Both the position numbers and the translations under genes were made by a program. Source: Salinirubrum litoreum (lineage in GTDB: Archaea; Halobacteriota; Halobacteria; Halobacteriales; Haloferacaceae). Taken from it: a stretch of DNA of 64,000 nucleotides. The stretch lies in the NCBI RefSeq assembly GCF_020567425.1, contig NZ_JAJCVJ010000001.1, forward strand, positions 1,612,001 through 1,676,000. The letters are read 5' to 3'. Numbering within the stretch: position 1 is the stretch's first letter; each line of letters opens with the position of its first letter. The notes beneath the pieces were generated by a model that was given only the letters and a program-made list of their open reading frames with translations, searched no databases and was not told the origin of the DNA. Shown in pieces: positions 16,392 through 24,913 of this stretch.

Positions 16392-17210
16392 ACGCGGTGG
16401 GTTCGTGCGTTGAGTGGTCCGAACCGCGAGACTACGAGTCAGTTTTCGTGTGTCGTCGCGTGGACGTGTGGACCGCGAGAACGACTGCTGTCGATGGCGT
16501 CGGGGACTGCGACAGCAACCGCGACTGCGACAGCGACGACACCGCAGACCACAACAGCAACGCTACTCGTGCTAGCGCGAGGAACCGCCACAGCACCGCC
16601 ACAACACCGCCACAACACCGCAATCGAACGAGCCACAGCCTCCCCAACCGACTGCGTGACTCACGGGAGCGCGCCCACGAGGGGCGCGCTCGGTTGCGTT
16701 ACTCATCCCTCGCACGCGTCAAGTCGCGCGCGCCGACCGCACCGCGACAGCACTGCCGACCTTCCATCACAGCTCACGAAACACTTACCAGTCGCGTGGG
16801 CTGGCGCGACCTCGTGTCGCGCCGACGGTCGCAGGTAGGCCATCGCTGATCCGACTGGTCCACCGGGTGTTGCACGATGGGGCGCAAATTCCACCGGGTG
16901 GGACTGAAAGGGGCCGGCGTCTCGGTCCCGCCCCGACGACGTAAGCAGAGCGAGAGCGAAGCTCTCGCCAGCAGTCGGGCGACTCCCGTGTCGCCCGACA
17001 ACACTGGACTGAATGAGCGCGCGGAGCGAAGCGACGCGCGCTCGTGAAGGAAGCGCGCAACGAGTCGCGGCGGGTCGAGACGCCGGGGGCTTTCACCAGT
17101 CGTTGTCGCCGACAGATTCCACTGAGTTTGCATCGCCAACCGACTTCACCGAGTGCTCACCGACTGATCCGACCGAGTTCTCACCAACCGACTCCACCCA
17201 ACGATTCCAG
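16392..17210 (+). repeat. Dispersed hairpin-array element, copy B (full)
   Basis: A non-coding element of about 0.8 kb. It starts with a CACCGC/CGACAGC tract (16500-16640), then CTCCCCAACCG (16640-16650) and a hairpin GAGCGCGCC/GGCGCGCTC (16667-16691). A first long-range stem ACCAGTCG/CGACTGGT (16787-16794 with 16852-16859) encloses GGCGCGAC/GTCGCGCC. A second long-range stem pairs TGAAAG (16905-16910) with CTTTCA (17090-17095), and CCGGCGTCTCG (16914-16924) with CGAGACGCCGG (17076-17086), leaving a symmetric GGG/GGG loop. Inside are three hairpins: GCGAGAGC-GAA (16950-16968), GTCGGGCGAC (16974-16999) and GAGCGCGCG (17015-17043). ORFs here are incidental. The tail faces the 3' end of the permease gene. 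Confidence 0.8.
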
Positions 17211-17230
17211 CGAAAAACAGAGAGAACCGA

Positions 17231-18307
17231 TTACCCTTCGACGCCGCCGAACGACAGCCCACCTTCGATGTACCGCTGTGCGAAGAGGTACACCACCATG
17301 ATGGGCGAGGCGAACAGCAGCGCGAACGCCGAGAACCGCGCCCACGGCACCGAGTACTCCCCGACGAGCGAGAACAGCCCGACCGGCAGGGTGTAGTTCC
17401 CGCTGTTCAGCAGGGTCTGGGCGACGACGAACTCGGTCCACCCCGTCAGGAAGGTGAACACCGAGACCGTCGCCAGGCCGGCGGCCGACATCGGGAGGAT
17501 CACCTCCACGACGACCCGCCACGGCGGCGCGCCGTCGACGACCGCGGCCTCCTCGTAGGAGACCGGGATGCCGTCCATGTAGGTCTTCAACAGCCACGTG
17601 TTGAACGGGACCGCGGTCGCGGCGTAGTAGGCCGAAAGCGCGAGGCGATTGTTGTTCAGGCCGACCTGCACGAACATGGCGTACAGCGCGATCAGCGCCG
17701 CGATGCCGAGGCCGCCGCCGATCTGCGTAAAGAGGACGTAGCCGAACAGCAACTTCCGGCGGGCGATGAACTCCCGCCGGGAGAAGGCGTACGCCCCCGG
17801 GACGATCAGACACATCGAGAGGATCCACGTCGGGATGGCGACGAACATCGAGTTGCCGAGGAACTTCTGGAAGTCCGAGTACGACTCGACGCCGTAGTCC
17901 GACACGTCCAGAATCTCGATCCGTGGCGTCTGCAGGAACAACTCCTGTGCGCCCATGTCGATGGTGACCGTGTACGACTGGACGATGAGGTCGCCGATGA
18001 CCCACAGGAACGGCTGCAGCGAGAAGTCGTCCGGCCACAGGCGGATGCCCGACGAGGAGTAGATCGACCCGCCGCCGCCGGACAGCGCCGACATCAGGAT
18101 CCAGTAGATCGGAAACAGCAGCGCCGCGACGAAGATCGTCGCGCCGACGGTCGCCAGAATCGTCCGGGCGACACGCTTCGGCGAGACGGTCCCCTCGCGG
18201 AGTCCCTCGACCGTGTACCTGATCTCGCGGGCGAGTTCGGCGGGCTTGCCGAGGATCGTGCGCGCGTCGTCCCCGATGGAGCGCGCGATGGAGGCGAGCA
18301 GACTCAT
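17231..18307 (-). CDS. Carbohydrate ABC transporter permease (MalG family)
   Basis: Inner permease of a binding-protein-dependent sugar importer, 358 residues. A cytoplasmic N-terminus of about 60 residues and one span precede a long exterior segment (about 75-145). The permease core follows, with the EAA motif SYEEAAVVDGAPPWRVVVEVILPMS (about 255-279), which contacts the ATPase. It is longer than typical MalG because of the N-terminus and exterior segment. Its start ATG overlaps the stop of the upstream permease gene (ATGA), so the two are translated together. Substrate is likely maltodextrin or another glucan fragment because a glucoamylase is in the cluster. Confidence 0.9.
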   Translation of the reverse strand: MSLLASIARSIGDDARTILGKPAELAREIRYTVEGLREGTVSPKRVARTILATVGATIFVAALLFPIYWILMSALSGGGGSIYSSSGIRLWPDDFSLQPFLWVIGDLIVQSYTVTIDMGAQELFLQTPRIEILDVSDYGVESYSDFQKFLGNSMFVAIPTWILSMCLIVPGAYAFSRREFIARRKLLFGYVLFTQIGGGLGIAALIALYAMFVQVGLNNNRLALSAYYAATAVPFNTWLLKTYMDGIPVSYEEAAVVDGAPPWRVVVEVILPMSAAGLATVSVFTFLTGWTEFVVAQTLLNSGNYTLPVGLFSLVGEYSVPWARFSAFALLFASPIMVVYLFAQRYIEGGLSFGGVEG

Positions 18308-19242
18308 TCGTCGCCCGCCACCCCCTCGGCGAGTCGGCCCTTCTTCACGTTGAGCCACATGAAGACGCCGATGAACACGACCGCGACCAGCATGATCGTC
18401 GCACCCAGTCCGTACTGGTTGAACTCGAACGCCTCACGGTAGCCGTAGACGATCACGAGTTCGTTCTTCCGGGCCGGGCCCCCGTCGTTGAAGACGTAGG
18501 GGATCAGGAACTGCTGGAACGACGCCGCCGCCGTCAGGATCGTCGCGAAGAGGACGGGGCGCTTGATCGACGGGAGCGTCACGTGCCGGAACCGCGCGAG
18601 GAAGCCCGCGCCGTCGACCTTCGCCGCGTCGTGGAGCGCCTCCGGGACGTCCTGGAGCGCCGAGACCGTGATGATGACGATGAACGGGTACGCCAGCCAC
18701 ATCTCGGTGATGTTGTACGAGACGAACGCGAGCCAGCGTTCCTGGAACCACGCGACAGACTCGACCCCGAAGGTACCGAGCAGTTGGTTCGCCAGGCCGA
18801 ACTCCGCCGGCGAGAAGATGCCCCGCCAGACGGTGATCGTGAAGATGGCCGGCAGGCCCATCGGGACGATGATGAGCGAGCGCATGAACCGCTTGCCCCG
18901 CACCCAGTCGCTGGTGACGACCAGCGCGATGGTGATGCCGAGTGCGAGTTTCAACACGACGCTGGTGCCGACGAACAGCCACGTCGTCCAGATGGAGTTC
19001 CAGAACTGCGGATCGGACAGGACCTGCGTGTAGTTCGCGAGGCCGACCCACACCTCCTCTCCGGCGAACAGGTTCGACGGTCTGGCGTTGGTGAAAGAGA
19101 GGTACACCAGGTAGACCATCGGGTAGAACATGAACGCCGAGAAGAAGAACAGGCCGGGGAGGACCAACAGCAGCGACAGGTTCTCACTGTCGACTGGCGC
19201 GGCGTTTCGCAGGCGCTGTGCGACCGGGGTGGACGTGCTCAT
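18304..19242 (-). CDS. Carbohydrate ABC transporter permease (MalF family)
   Basis: Partner permease of the sugar importer, 312 residues and six spans. LPGLFFFSAFMFYPMVYLVYLS forms the first span, and the EAA loop is DVPEALHDAAKVDGAGFLARF (about 205-225). I start it at the ATG at 19242, which overlaps the stop of the binding-protein gene as ATGA; an in-frame ATG four codons earlier is possible. The order binding protein, MalF, MalG with 4-base overlaps shows one operon. Confidence 0.92.
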   Translation of the reverse strand: MSTSTPVAQRLRNAAPVDSENLSLLLVLPGLFFFSAFMFYPMVYLVYLSFTNARPSNLFAGEEVWVGLANYTQVLSDPQFWNSIWTTWLFVGTSVVLKLALGITIALVVTSDWVRGKRFMRSLIIVPMGLPAIFTITVWRGIFSPAEFGLANQLLGTFGVESVAWFQERWLAFVSYNITEMWLAYPFIVIITVSALQDVPEALHDAAKVDGAGFLARFRHVTLPSIKRPVLFATILTAAASFQQFLIPYVFNDGGPARKNELVIVYGYREAFEFNQYGLGATIMLVAVVFIGVFMWLNVKKGRLAEGVAGDE

Positions 19243-20534
19243 GACTGGTTCCACTTACTCCGGATCTCCTCCTCGGCGCTCGTCATCGCGGCTTCGAGCT
19301 CGGCGTCACCGTTGAGCGCGTTGGTGAAGGCGTTCTCCAGGGGCGTCCACACCTGGTTCATGCGCGGGTCGGCCGGGAGCATCCGGCCCTGCGAGACGGC
19401 CTGCGAGAAGCCCTGGACCTTCGACGGCAGGTCGCTGTCGTCGGCGATGGAGTCTAACACGGGGATGAACCCGTGTGTCTCCGCGAGGTCCAGGTGCAGG
19501 TCCTCGTTCGTGGTGTACCACTCCGCGAAGGAGCGGGCCGCCTCCGCGTTGGCCTCGTTCTCGTCCATCTGGCTGGTGAAGTACCACAGCGAGATGCCGG
19601 TGTACGGCTGGGGACTGCCGCCCTCGGGAGCCGGGAGAGCCGACACGCCGGCGTCGATGCCCTTGTCGGCGACCGTGCCGAGGTACCACGGGCCGTTGAT
19701 CGCGAACGGGGCGTTCCCGTCCGCGAACGCCGCCGCCTGTGGCCCGTAAGCCGGGTCGTTCGGCGAGTACGGGAACAGGTCCTCGATGATCAGCCGGAAG
19801 CCGTCGAGCGTCTCGGACATCGAGAGGCCGAGCGGTTCCTCGGCGCTCGGATCGAAGTAGTAGCCGCCGAAGGCGTGTGCCCACGCGCTCATGAAGTAGG
19901 CGTCCAGCGGGTAGCCCAGCCCGTACATGTTGTTGTCCGGGTCGTGGTACTCGTCCATGATGGACTTCATCTCCGAGAGCGTCTCGGGCGGTTCGTCGAC
20001 CATCTCCTTGTTGTACAGCAGGCCGACCGTCTCCGCCGAGAACGGGAGGCCGATGGTGTTGTCCTGGTACGTCGCGGCGGCCTGTGCCGTCTCGGTGAAG
20101 TTGTCGAGCGACACGTCGAGTTGGTCGCTCTGGTCCGAGAGGAAGCCGCGCTCGAAGTAGTCGCCCGCGAGGTCGTGTGCCCAGCCGAACGCCTGCGGTC
20201 CCTGTCCCGCCGGGACGGCCGACGTGAGCTTCTTCTGGAGGTCCGCGAGGTCCGACCCCTCCACGGCGTGGCGCGACTCCTCGTTGAACGCCGCGATGTT
20301 GTCCTTCAGGGTCTTCGCCTCCGCGTCGGAGCGCGCGTACCACAGCGTGGCCTCGCCTGCCGGTCCCGCAGGCGTGTCCGTCGCCGTCTCGTCGCCACCG
20401 GAGTCGGTGCTGTCCCCACCGTCACCGGATGTCTGCGTGCTGTCACTCTCCTGGACGCCGACACATCCCGCGAGTGCCGCGACCGTTGCCATTCCACCGA
20501 ACTTCTTGAGTGCCGATCTGCGATCCATTGTCAT
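19239..20534 (-). CDS. Sugar ABC transporter substrate-binding lipoprotein
   Basis: The extracellular receptor of the importer, 431 residues. A twin-arginine signal RRSALKKFGG is followed by lipobox LAGC, then a Ser/Thr/Asp/Gly-rich tether of about 35 residues. The mature protein is a cluster-B binding protein: TLWYARSDAEAKTLKDNIAAF, NTIGLPFSAETVGLLYNKEMV and FADGNAPFAINGPWYLGTV match the maltose/multi-sugar type. In-frame ATGs at 20534 and 20528 are both possible starts. An AT-rich ACTAATTATTC lies on the minus strand near 20549-20560. First gene of the binding protein-permease-permease operon. Confidence 0.92.
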   Translation of the reverse strand: MTMDRRSALKKFGGMATVAALAGCVGVQESDSTQTSGDGGDSTDSGGDETATDTPAGPAGEATLWYARSDAEAKTLKDNIAAFNEESRHAVEGSDLADLQKKLTSAVPAGQGPQAFGWAHDLAGDYFERGFLSDQSDQLDVSLDNFTETAQAAATYQDNTIGLPFSAETVGLLYNKEMVDEPPETLSEMKSIMDEYHDPDNNMYGLGYPLDAYFMSAWAHAFGGYYFDPSAEEPLGLSMSETLDGFRLIIEDLFPYSPNDPAYGPQAAAFADGNAPFAINGPWYLGTVADKGIDAGVSALPAPEGGSPQPYTGISLWYFTSQMDENEANAEAARSFAEWYTTNEDLHLDLAETHGFIPVLDSIADDSDLPSKVQGFSQAVSQGRMLPADPRMNQVWTPLENAFTNALNGDAELEAAMTSAEEEIRSKWNQS

Positions 20535-20705
20535 GGATGAATATGTGGTGAATAATTAGTTCACAACTTAAATCTTCGGGTCTCCGCGAGCCGTGATCGG
20601 CCGAATCGCAAGACAGCGCCGACTTCGGTCTGTCACGGTCGTTCGTCGGCTCACGCGCCACGCGGGGCGTCCGGGTCGTCGGGTCGCTCGTCGGCACCCG
20701 CCGGC

Positions 20706-23582
20706 TCACTCGTCCGGCGAGTACACCACGTCCGATCGCGCCACGGCAGTCGGTGTCGTCGTCGCGCGCCTCAGCCAGTCGGGGGTCTCTCCCCCGCCGT
20801 CGCTCCCACCGCCGTCACCGTCCGCGCCGCTCTCGCCACCGTCGTCTGCCGCCGCGAGCGAGCCGGCCGCGACCGTCAGCGTCGTCCGCCCGCGCGACAG
20901 CGAGAGCCCGACGGAGAACGCTCCGTCCCGAATCGCCGGCTCCCACGTCTCGCCGCCGGCGCGGACGACGACGCGATCCGCGTCGGTCTCGCCCGCGACC
21001 TCGATCGCGTCCTCCCCGACGGTCGCGTCCGGGAACGACACCGACAGCGCGGGTCGAGACGGCGGCCCGCCCGCGTACCGGTCGGCGACGGCGCGGGGCG
21101 TCTCGACCGGGTCGCCGGCGTCGATCCCGTGTGCGAGTCTGACGAACTGCGCCATCGACCACGAGAGCGGCGTGGCCGAACCGGTTCCCTCCCCCCGTTC
21201 CCAGCCGTAGTCGGTCGGGTCGTCGCGGTCCCACACCTGCTCGGGGAGCATCCGGCCCGCGTTGCCGAAGTCCGCCAGCGACCGGAGGAGGCTCGCGGGT
21301 GCGAGGTCTCTCTCGCTCGTTTCTTCTTCGCTCGTCTCTTCTTCTCCCGTCTCTCCCTCCCTCGTCTCTTCTTCGCTCGTCTCTTCCTCCCTCGTCCCTT
21401 CTTCGCTCGTCTCGTCCTCGGATCCGCGTGCGAGTTCGTACTCGGCGCGCTCGCCGGAGAAGATCGGCCACAGTCGCCCGCGCGTCTCGGTGGCGACCGG
21501 GAAGGGTGCACCAGACTCGCCCTCGCCGTAACCGTCGCCGACGTACCGGTACCAGCCGGGCCCGTTCGGCGTCTCGACGCGGATGGTGTCGTCGACCACC
21601 TCGACCGAGGTTCGGATCAGGTCGTCGTCTGCGGGGTAGATACCGAGTCGGACGAGTTCGAGGAACCCCGCGTCGGCGATCTCCCGTTCGTCGAGCGTCG
21701 GGCCGCCGTTCGCCAGCGCGCGCGTCGAGTCGTCGTCCGGCACGCCGTCACCGACGATCCGGACGTAGTACGGCTCGTCGGCCAGCGAACCGGTCTCCGT
21801 GGCGGTCCACTCCGGAACCTGCTGTCGCCAGTGATCCGCCACACCGAGATACAGCAGGGCATCCGTCTCCGCGCCGACCGACAGTGCGAGTGCGCCGGCC
21901 GAGACGAGACCGGCGATCTCCGCGGCGATCGTCGACGGCGAGTAGCCGCCCTCCTCCTCCCAGCGTTCCTGCTCGGTCGAGGGGCCGTTTCTGACGAGGT
22001 AGTCGGCCGACTGCCGGACATGGGCGTAGTCGTAGGCGAGGTCGGCGAACGCGAGGTCGTGCCGGACCGCGAGTTGCCCGGCCATGACGAGGGGGAAGGC
22101 GACGTTGTCGAGTTGCTCGCCGCCCCAGCGCGTCCGACCGTCGAGGTAGGTGTTCTGCGGGAGGAAGCCGGTGTCGTCCTGCTGTGTGGTGAACAGGTAC
22201 TCGGTCGCGTCGCGCGCCTCCTCGACGGTGCCCATCGCGTCCAGCGCGCTGAACGACTGGTAGAGGTCCCGCGACCAGACGAAGTTGTAGCCGTAGTCGC
22301 GCGGTTCGCGGGCGAGGACGCCGTCGCCCCACGGGACCGAGGGGCTGGCGATGCCCGCGCCGGTGAACGTCTTGTCCTCGACTGCCTTCAGCGTCGCCGC
22401 CGCGGTCCGGTAGGTGGCGAGCAGGTCGGCGGCCGACTCGCTGGTCCCGCCACCTGTCTCGCGCACCGAGTCGGGCACGGAGACGCGTTCCTGAAACGCG
22501 TCCCACGACGCGACGTACCCTTGCTCGGCAGACTCGTACCCACGGGAGAGTGCGCCCTCCGCGACCGACCGGGCCGCCTCCGGGTCGCCGTCCGCGAAGC
22601 CGAGCGCGAGGGTCGTCGACGCCTCGCTCACGGCGGCACCGAGTTGGCCCGCGAGGACGAGGTTACCGGACGCCTCCGTCGTCGCCTCGGGGCGGATGCC
22701 GCCGCGGACGAGTAGTTTCGCGGCGTCCGCGTCGGCCGACTCGCAGGTCGCCCAGTCGAAGCCGGGGTCGGCGGCGAGTGCGGTCGAGACGGGGTAGGGG
22801 TCGCCCGCGGGCGACAGCACCGCGCCCCCGTCGGGGTCGGCCGACGCGGTCAGTGCCGGGGTGGCCGTGTCCGAACCCAGTACCGCACCCGCGTCGCCGA
22901 CCGCACCCGAGACGGCCGGTCGACCGAGGACGTACAGGTCGTACTCGTCGCTCGCCTCGAACGTCACGTCGACGAGGACCGCGTCCGACTCCGGGTCGGC
23001 GACGTACTCGGCGGTCAGTTCCCAGTCGTGCGTGTCGGTGTCGTCGGTGTCGTCGTCGTCGTCGCTGTCGCGCGGCGTGAACTCGTGGCAGAACGTGAGC
23101 GTGCCGGGGTCGCCGGTCGGGACGACCCGGCGCTCGACCGGGTCGCTCGCGCCACCCCGTCTGTTCGACTCACCGGGCAGGGGGTCGTCACGGCGCGACT
23201 CGTTTTTCGTCCGGGCGCTGTACCCCTCGCCGTCGGCGACGAGAAAGGAGAGCGACCGGTAGTTCAGCAGGTCGATTCGCGGGTAGCGGAGTTGCGTCAG
23301 CGCCCCCTCGGTCAGCGTGAACCACACGTCCGAGGCGTCGTCGGCGTGGTGGTCGGCGACCGTGCCGACGCCGTACTGCTCGCCGGTCGTCCAGAACGGA
23401 GCCAGTTCGACCGGGTCGAGGTCTTCGGGCGCGGGCGTGGCGTCGTCGGTCGCCGACGACCCGTCTGTCGAGGGGGTCGCCGAATCGCCTGTCGTCCCGT
23501 CGTCGGACTCGCCGCCACAGCCTGCCAGCCCCGCGCTCGCGGCCGTCGCCAGCGCCGCGAGCAGGTCGCGTCGTCCTGTCAT
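20706..23582 (-). CDS. Secreted glucoamylase-like glycoside hydrolase (GH15)
   Basis: Predicted to release glucose from the non-reducing ends of starch-like glucans outside the cell. It has 958 residues: Tat signal RRDLLAAL, lipobox LAGC (19-22), disordered linker, an N-terminal beta domain with TGEQYGVGTVADHHADDASD (about 75-94), and an alpha/alpha-barrel domain with DYGYNFVWSRDLYQSFSAL (about 425-445) and GGYSPSTIAAEIAGLV. A Glu/Thr/Ser acidic repeat (about 719-757) is inserted in the barrel domain. After the barrel is a beta-rich end domain. It lies upstream of the importer in the same direction and divergent from the ATPase gene. Confidence 0.88.
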   Translation of the reverse strand: MTGRRDLLAALATAASAGLAGCGGESDDGTTGDSATPSTDGSSATDDATPAPEDLDPVELAPFWTTGEQYGVGTVADHHADDASDVWFTLTEGALTQLRYPRIDLLNYRSLSFLVADGEGYSARTKNESRRDDPLPGESNRRGGASDPVERRVVPTGDPGTLTFCHEFTPRDSDDDDDTDDTDTHDWELTAEYVADPESDAVLVDVTFEASDEYDLYVLGRPAVSGAVGDAGAVLGSDTATPALTASADPDGGAVLSPAGDPYPVSTALAADPGFDWATCESADADAAKLLVRGGIRPEATTEASGNLVLAGQLGAAVSEASTTLALGFADGDPEAARSVAEGALSRGYESAEQGYVASWDAFQERVSVPDSVRETGGGTSESAADLLATYRTAAATLKAVEDKTFTGAGIASPSVPWGDGVLAREPRDYGYNFVWSRDLYQSFSALDAMGTVEEARDATEYLFTTQQDDTGFLPQNTYLDGRTRWGGEQLDNVAFPLVMAGQLAVRHDLAFADLAYDYAHVRQSADYLVRNGPSTEQERWEEEGGYSPSTIAAEIAGLVSAGALALSVGAETDALLYLGVADHWRQQVPEWTATETGSLADEPYYVRIVGDGVPDDDSTRALANGGPTLDEREIADAGFLELVRLGIYPADDDLIRTSVEVVDDTIRVETPNGPGWYRYVGDGYGEGESGAPFPVATETRGRLWPIFSGERAEYELARGSEDETSEEGTREEETSEEETREGETGEEETSEEETSERDLAPASLLRSLADFGNAGRMLPEQVWDRDDPTDYGWERGEGTGSATPLSWSMAQFVRLAHGIDAGDPVETPRAVADRYAGGPPSRPALSVSFPDATVGEDAIEVAGETDADRVVVRAGGETWEPAIRDGAFSVGLSLSRGRTTLTVAAGSLAAADDGGESGADGDGGGSDGGGETPDWLRRATTTPTAVARSDVVYSPDE
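21310..21424 (-). repeat. Internal acidic tandem repeat in the glucoamylase gene
   Basis: A degenerate tandem repeat of about 15-18 bases (TCTTCTTCGCTCG-like on the plus strand). It encodes units such as EETSEE, REEETSEE and REGETGEE, about seven copies. It interrupts the catalytic region and probably forms a flexible surface loop. Copy number is expected to vary. Confidence 0.7.
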
Positions 23583-23605
23583 GGCACCTCGTGGGAACGA
23601 GTGGC

Positions 23606-23664
23606 ACAAAAGAACTACGAAATACTACCTCAGGAATTCTGCAAATAGGGCAAGAACTATAATG
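23606..23664. promoter_or_regulatory. Divergent promoters between glucoamylase and ATPase genes
   Basis: CTATAATG (23657-23664) is 23-30 bases before the ATPase ATG at 23687. On the other strand CTTTTG (about 23607-23612) sits at the matching distance from the glucoamylase start at 23582. The 104-base space is AT-rich for this genome and is the natural site for a sugar-responsive regulator such as a TrmB protein, but I see no clear operator. Confidence 0.5.
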
Positions 23665-23686
23665 TGGGATACCCCACCACGGTTCA

Positions 23687-24814
23687 ATGGCAACCGTAAC
23701 GCTCGATACACTCCGGAAGGAGTTCGACAACGGTCGGGTCGTCGCCGTCGAGGGGTTAGACCTCGACATCGAGGACGGGGAGTTCGTGACGGTCGTCGGC
23801 CCCTCCGGCTGTGGGAAGACGACGACACTCCGGATGATCGCCGGACTCGAACGTCCTACCTCGGGGACCATCCGCATCGGCGGGGAGGACGTGACCGACA
23901 TCGGCGCGCGCCAGCGCGACGTGGCGATGGTGTTCCAGAACTACGCGCTGTACCCACACAAGACCGTCTTCCAGAACATGGAGTTCGGCCTCCGGATGTC
24001 CACCGACCTCGGGAAGGGTGAACGCCGCGAGAAGGTCGAGTGGGCCGCCGAGATGATGGGCATCGAGAACCTGCTTGAGGACAAGCCCGACGAACTCTCC
24101 GGCGGGCAGAAACAGCGCGTCGCGCTCGGGCGCGCCATCGTCCGGGAACCGGAGGTGTTCCTGTTCGACGAACCCCTGTCGAATCTGGACGCGAAACTCC
24201 GAACGACGATGCGGACCGAGATCCAGCGCCTCCAGAACGAACTGGACATCACCGCCGTCTACGTCACCCACGACCAGGAGGAGGCGATGACGATGTGTGA
24301 CCGCCTCGTCATCCTGAAGGACGGCGAACTCCAGCAGGTCGGCGCGCCGAAGGACACCTACGACCACCCCGAAAACGAGTTCGTCGGCGGCTTCATCGGC
24401 TCTCCCTCGATGAACTTCCTCGACGTCGCGGCGGAGGACGACGGCACCCGCATCACGCTCACGGACGGCGAGGGCGTCTCGTACCAGCTTTCGCCGGAGT
24501 ACTCGGCGGCACTCCGAGAGGCATCGACCAGCGACCAGTTCCGCCTCGGCATCCGACCCGAGGACGTGTACACGACCGACACCGGCGGGACGCAGACGAC
24601 CGTGGACGTGATCGAACCGGTCGGCTCGGACAACTATCTCTATCTCGACCTGCGGCCCGACTTCATCGCGCGGGTCGACGCCGACGTGGAACCGTCGCCG
24701 GGCGACACGGTTCGGATCACCTTCGACGAGTCGAAGATCCGGCTGTTCGAGCGCGAGACGGGCGACGCCGTGGACGTCGCCGAGAGCCGAACCGTCGAGC
24801 AACTCGCGGACTGA
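23687..24814 (+). CDS. Sugar ABC transporter ATP-binding protein (MalK/MsmX family)
   Basis: The ATPase that drives the sugar importer, 375 residues. It has Walker A GPSGCGKTTTLRM (about 38-50), the Q-loop VFQNYALYPHKTV, the signature LSGGQKQRVALGRAI (about 137-151), Walker B VFLFDEPLSNLDAKL and the switch His in VYVTHDQEEAMTM. The C-terminal TOBE/OB region (about 235-375) is the MalK-type regulatory domain. It is divergent from the glucoamylase gene, with its own TATA box. With two permeases and the lipoprotein it makes a complete importer. Confidence 0.93.
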   Translation: MATVTLDTLRKEFDNGRVVAVEGLDLDIEDGEFVTVVGPSGCGKTTTLRMIAGLERPTSGTIRIGGEDVTDIGARQRDVAMVFQNYALYPHKTVFQNMEFGLRMSTDLGKGERREKVEWAAEMMGIENLLEDKPDELSGGQKQRVALGRAIVREPEVFLFDEPLSNLDAKLRTTMRTEIQRLQNELDITAVYVTHDQEEAMTMCDRLVILKDGELQQVGAPKDTYDHPENEFVGGFIGSPSMNFLDVAAEDDGTRITLTDGEGVSYQLSPEYSAALREASTSDQFRLGIRPEDVYTTDTGGTQTTVDVIEPVGSDNYLYLDLRPDFIARVDADVEPSPGDTVRITFDESKIRLFERETGDAVDVAESRTVEQLAD

Positions 24815-24913
24815 CTCGACTCGCCCGCCGTCCGTCTCCCTCGCTGCGGTCTCCCACCCGCCACAACGACCGGTTCCCGAACTCCTTTCGACCCCCCGCC
24901 CGACCCACGTGCC

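Noticed and set aside
16500-16640. Protein-coding reading of the CACCGC tract (Thr/Ala-repeat ORFs)
   Set aside because: The low-complexity text comes from the repeat; frames are not kept between copies B, C, D and E.
16392-17210. CRISPR array or CRISPR-like repeats
   Set aside because: Hairpins differ in sequence, spacing is irregular and there are no equal-length repeats with unique spacers.
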